Shown here: piece by piece, positions 26,257-29,026 of the stretch | Layout of the letters: the number at the start of each line of letters is the position of its first letter | Position numbering within the stretch: the first letter of the stretch is position 1 | Assembly: GCA_020351895.1 (NCBI GenBank) | Contig: CP070672.1 | Location: forward strand, 2,737,332 to 2,766,357 | From: Thermoplasmata archaeon | GTDB taxonomy: Archaea; Thermoplasmatota; Thermoplasmata; GCA-020350865 | Direction: 5' to 3' | Length of the DNA stretch: 29,026 bases | Notes under the pieces: generated by a model | What the model was told of the DNA's origin: nothing | The model's database searches: none | What the model saw: the letters and a program-made list of their open reading frames with translations, nothing else | Translations under genes and position numbers: made by a program

Positions 26257-29026
26257 ATTCATCAAGATCAGCAGAAAATGTTAAGGCGGTATATCCAACA
26301 ACGGCCCAACCGAATAATTCATCTGCAATTCCTAACGTTCCTCCTAATCTATCTGTCCATGTGTTATCATCGAGTTGCGCTTTTATTGTACAGTAGGCTG
26401 TAAATACAAGAGAACAAAAAGCAACAAACAGAGCCCATTCTGGCTGTCCGAGTGTATTAAGTAAATTTGCTAAACCAAGAAATGCAAATGATATGATAAT
26501 ATTTATAATCATTGCTTTCATATCCGTGTCAAACGCTTTTCCTAAACTGCCATGTTGTTGTTTATATGACCATGCTTGAACACAAAGAATGATGAAGCCT
26601 CCAATTGATACTAAGCCATTGAGTAAATAATCCTGTGCTGTAGTGTATGTAGGTAACATTTCTGTCATTATTCCGATTGCTACACCAATAAAATACATTC
26701 CTATAATATTTCTTAACTCGGTTGATAAAGAGTTCACTGCACCAGCTACGATTGCACTTACAATAAAACTAGTAAATTGAGTAGCACCTCCTGAAATTAC
26801 CGTTAAAAATATTCCAATAATGGTTGTTGTAGCTTGAAAAGCAATAGCTATCCCCATTGACATAAATATTAAATTATGTGTGTTGAAAAATAGGTCAGTA
26901 AAATCTTCAGATATTTTATTTGCGTCGGTCATTCCAGTAAAGAGGTTTGCAACACAATGTTGAAAAGCATTAACAGCATCAAATATTGGCCTTAATACAG
27001 CATTTATAATCGATTCCATAGCGCCCCAAATCCAATCCACTAAGGCTGCAATCGCATCCATAATGATCTCCACAACAGCTGCGATGGTATCCCAGAGTGC
27101 CTGAAGCATAGAAGCCAGGAACTTAGCCACCTTTTCGAATGTTCCCTCGTAATGTGCTTTCTTCTCCACGGCATTGTCGGCACAATCGATGGCTTCTACC
27201 TTCACATCATAGCTGAAACATGAACCTATAGGATTCCAGCCAAGTCCGAAATCTGTTTTATAATAATCTCCCTTGTCCTTTGCTGTATGAGTTTTCCCAT
27301 CATATCTTACCTTTATCTCTTTAACTGCGGCATTATCTGAGGCCCAGATCTTTACAACAAGTTTGGCGTTGCCTAGCCAATCGACCTCGACACTCAATCT
27401 TATTTCCTCTATTTCGGGAGGCGTAGATTCCTGAACGTTCGGATCATAGTCCTCTTCACCGGCATCACGTTGTTCTACCTCTTCTCTGTCGCTAATGCCA
27501 TCGCCATCTGTATCTATATATCGGGGATTTAGACTGTTCTGATATTTGCCTAAGTCATCCAGATCAAACTGTCCAAAAAATCCAAGTATTCCTCCTACCA
27601 ATGTGCTCGTCTTCACAAGGGTAGGATCGGATACTACATGATATGTGACCTTGTCGCCTTCGGTATCAACTTTAAATACATCCCATCCTGAGAATTCTAC
27701 ACCATCGTTTAAACTGTCACCATCTGTATCAACATTCACGGGATCTGTTACCCTCTTGTTAATTTCAACCCAATCGATATTCATTGTCCCTTGGAGATTT
27801 CTAAATCTAAGTCTATTATCACCGGTAAGCATTGGTGTTATGAACTTATAAGTAGTATAGGTTGTATCTATCTCGCCGTTATATAATTGAATTGGATCTT
27901 CATACAACCGGGTGTCCCTGATTGATACGCCCATTCTCGGGGGAAAGAAAAGGAAAGGAATTCCTTGTACATGAACTGAGACTTCATATGAACCCTCAAA
28001 TGGAACAGTGAACATATATTCGCAGACATTTGCTTTATCAGTATTATCTCGGTGCGAATGTTGTCCTGGCTCCCAACCATCCCAGAATCCATCGCCATCT
28101 GTATCGAATGATATTGGATCGGTTCCAAATTGGCTTTCACCTATTTCGGTTGGGTCAAGGATACCGTTTGGGATTGTATCTTCCCAGCCATCATAAAGTC
28201 CATCACCATCAGTATCAGAATCCGTTGGATTAGTTCCGACATCCTTTTCTCCAGTATGTGAACCATCACCGTATCCATCCCAAAGTCCATCGCCATCTGT
28301 ATCCTTTATTCTTGGATCGGTCTCAAGATCATCTAAATCCACAAAAGCATCGCCATTTTTGTCCTCTTCTCCATCAATGAGTCCATCTCCATCAGTATCA
28401 CTATCATATCCCTTGGTTTCGTCATCCCTATTGCTAGGTGTCCCGTCATCACCATCAGGTTCGTACACACCGTCATGATCCCAATCCTCTATTCCATCCA
28501 AAATACCATCGAAATCGCTATCTATAAATGTGGGATCGGTTTCTTGCCATGTCGGATCCGCCACTTGGAGATCCACATCGACCCTTCCATTGCCGTTTTT
28601 ATCCTCACCACCTTGCTCTGAATCAGGAACCCATACACCGTCAGGCGTTGTATCATGCCACCCATCCCATATACCGTCTCCATCGCTGTCTCTAACATCT
28701 GGATGTGTAGTTTTATCCGGATCCTCATCCGGGACGAATCGGGACGTATCTGTTCCAAAGTATTCTGCTGTATCAGGAATGGGTGTAGATAAGCCCATTT
28801 CTGTGCCGTCCTGTATGCCGTCTCCATCCGTATCAATGTATAATAGATTCGGATGCCCCTCAAAACTACCACCTTCGAAGATATGGTAATCCTCGAGACC
28901 GTCGTCGTCCGAATCGATATCGACAGGAGAGGATTCTGCCCATGTTTCACCGGAATCCCACACGAAATTATTATCGGTATCACCATCGATCCAGCCATTC
29001 TCATCTTCATCCTCAACATTGTCATC
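26231..29026 (-). CDS. Giant TSP3 calcium-repeat protein with multi-span C-terminal membrane domain, 5' end outside window
   Basis: The frame is open from the right edge to a TAA at 26231, giving 931 residues of the C-terminal part; no start codon need be invoked. Order, numbered from the edge: Asp-rich TSP3-like repeats (DTDGDG..DG.E pattern, ~1-325); a beta-sandwich resembling a carbohydrate-binding module (~330-425, with YMFTVPFEGSYEVSVHV and RFRNLQGTMNIDWVEI); two further TSP3 repeats (~430-515); an Ig-like domain (~535-630); a Trp- and Ala-rich amphipathic helical stretch (~632-695); and a membrane domain of about seven helices (~717-918) ending in DEYVYGRDPL. Most surface proteins of this kind have one anchor helix, so the polytopic end is unusual. 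It may be a surface receptor, a channel or an effector delivery protein; none is proven. Confidence 0.85.
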   Translation of the reverse strand, partial: DDNVEDEDENGWIDGDTDNNFVWDSGETWAESSPVDIDSDDDGLEDYHIFEGGSFEGHPNLLYIDTDGDGIQDGTEMGLSTPIPDTAEYFGTDTSRFVPDEDPDKTTHPDVRDSDGDGIWDGWHDTTPDGVWVPDSEQGGEDKNGNGRVDVDLQVADPTWQETDPTFIDSDFDGILDGIEDWDHDGVYEPDGDDGTPSNRDDETKGYDSDTDGDGLIDGEEDKNGDAFVDLDDLETDPRIKDTDGDGLWDGYGDGSHTGEKDVGTNPTDSDTDGDGLYDGWEDTIPNGILDPTEIGESQFGTDPISFDTDGDGFWDGWEPGQHSHRDNTDKANVCEYMFTVPFEGSYEVSVHVQGIPFLFFPPRMGVSIRDTRLYEDPIQLYNGEIDTTYTTYKFITPMLTGDNRLRFRNLQGTMNIDWVEINKRVTDPVNVDTDGDSLNDGVEFSGWDVFKVDTEGDKVTYHVVSDPTLVKTSTLVGGILGFFGQFDLDDLGKYQNSLNPRYIDTDGDGISDREEVEQRDAGEEDYDPNVQESTPPEIEEIRLSVEVDWLGNAKLVVKIWASDNAAVKEIKVRYDGKTHTAKDKGDYYKTDFGLGWNPIGSCFSYDVKVEAIDCADNAVEKKAHYEGTFEKVAKFLASMLQALWDTIAAVVEIIMDAIAALVDWIWGAMESIINAVLRPIFDAVNAFQHCVANLFTGMTDANKISEDFTDLFFNTHNLIFMSMGIAIAFQATTTIIGIFLTVISGGATQFTSFIVSAIVAGAVNSLSTELRNIIGMYFIGVAIGIMTEMLPTYTTAQDYLLNGLVSIGGFIILCVQAWSYKQQHGSLGKAFDTDMKAMIINIIISFAFLGLANLLNTLGQPEWALFVAFCSLVFTAYCTIKAQLDDNTWTDRLGGTLGIADELFGWAVVGYTALTFSADLDEYVYGRDPL

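Noticed and set aside
28522..29025. 167-codon minus-strand frame rich in Met, Arg and Ile
   Set aside because: It is a frame-shifted shadow of the TSP3 repeats in the giant gene that covers the same bases.

Overview
The window looks like chromosomal DNA of an archaeon, probably a Euryarchaeota/Thermoplasmatota-type lineage. Several genes have AT-rich TATA boxes (TTTATA-like) 25-33 bases before the start, some of them apparently leaderless, while others have GGAGG/GGTG ribosome-binding sites. The housekeeping genes fit: a PurS + small PurL + PurQ system, an ADP-forming acyl-CoA synthetase alpha subunit, a winged-helix regulator with two DNA-binding domains, and very large cell-surface proteins with TSP3-type calcium repeats. 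The taxonomic call is inference; no rRNA or tRNA gene was seen.

Layout. 1-2304 (-) is the N-terminal part of an exported FG-GAP (integrin-type propeller) protein that runs off the left edge. 2483-8609 holds metabolic and envelope genes: a 5-formyl-THF cyclo-ligase-family protein (-), a two-gene ABC-2 exporter (+), a GT4-type glycosyltransferase (-), the acyl-CoA synthetase alpha subunit (+) and a dCMP deaminase (-). 8689-11004 has a PLP aminotransferase (-) diverging from purC (+). 11049-11861 (-) is a membrane-anchored PKD protein. 11968-12786 is a broken region where the C-terminal ends of two unrelated surface-protein genes meet head to head near 12130. 12881-16339 (-) is a purS-purL-purQ operon. 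With purC, the window therefore encodes two steps of purine synthesis (FGAM synthetase and SAICAR synthetase).

The right half is a surface-protein region. A small membrane protein and a double winged-helix regulator (16610-17424, -) diverge from a Gln/Asn-rich surface protein (17601-18716, +) whose nine 10-residue repeats each carry an N-glycosylation sequon. A perfect 8-bp inverted repeat lies across that gene's TATA box. Next is a 2115-residue single-pass surface protein (18935-25282, +) with about 14 propeller-like repeats, ten Ig-like repeats (nine of exactly 96 residues), TSP3 calcium repeats and a C-terminal membrane anchor. Then come a two-TM protein (25423-26085, -) and the C-terminal 931 residues of another giant TSP3 protein (26231-29026, -), which ends in a multi-span membrane domain. 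A 100-bp tandem duplication separates the last two genes and copies the end of one and the start of the other.

No CRISPR array, insertion sequence, transposase or integrase was seen. The most unusual items are the head-to-head breakpoint at ~12130, the microhomology-bounded duplication at 26058-26256, the sequon array, the constant-length Ig repeats and the operator-like palindrome at 17540-17573.
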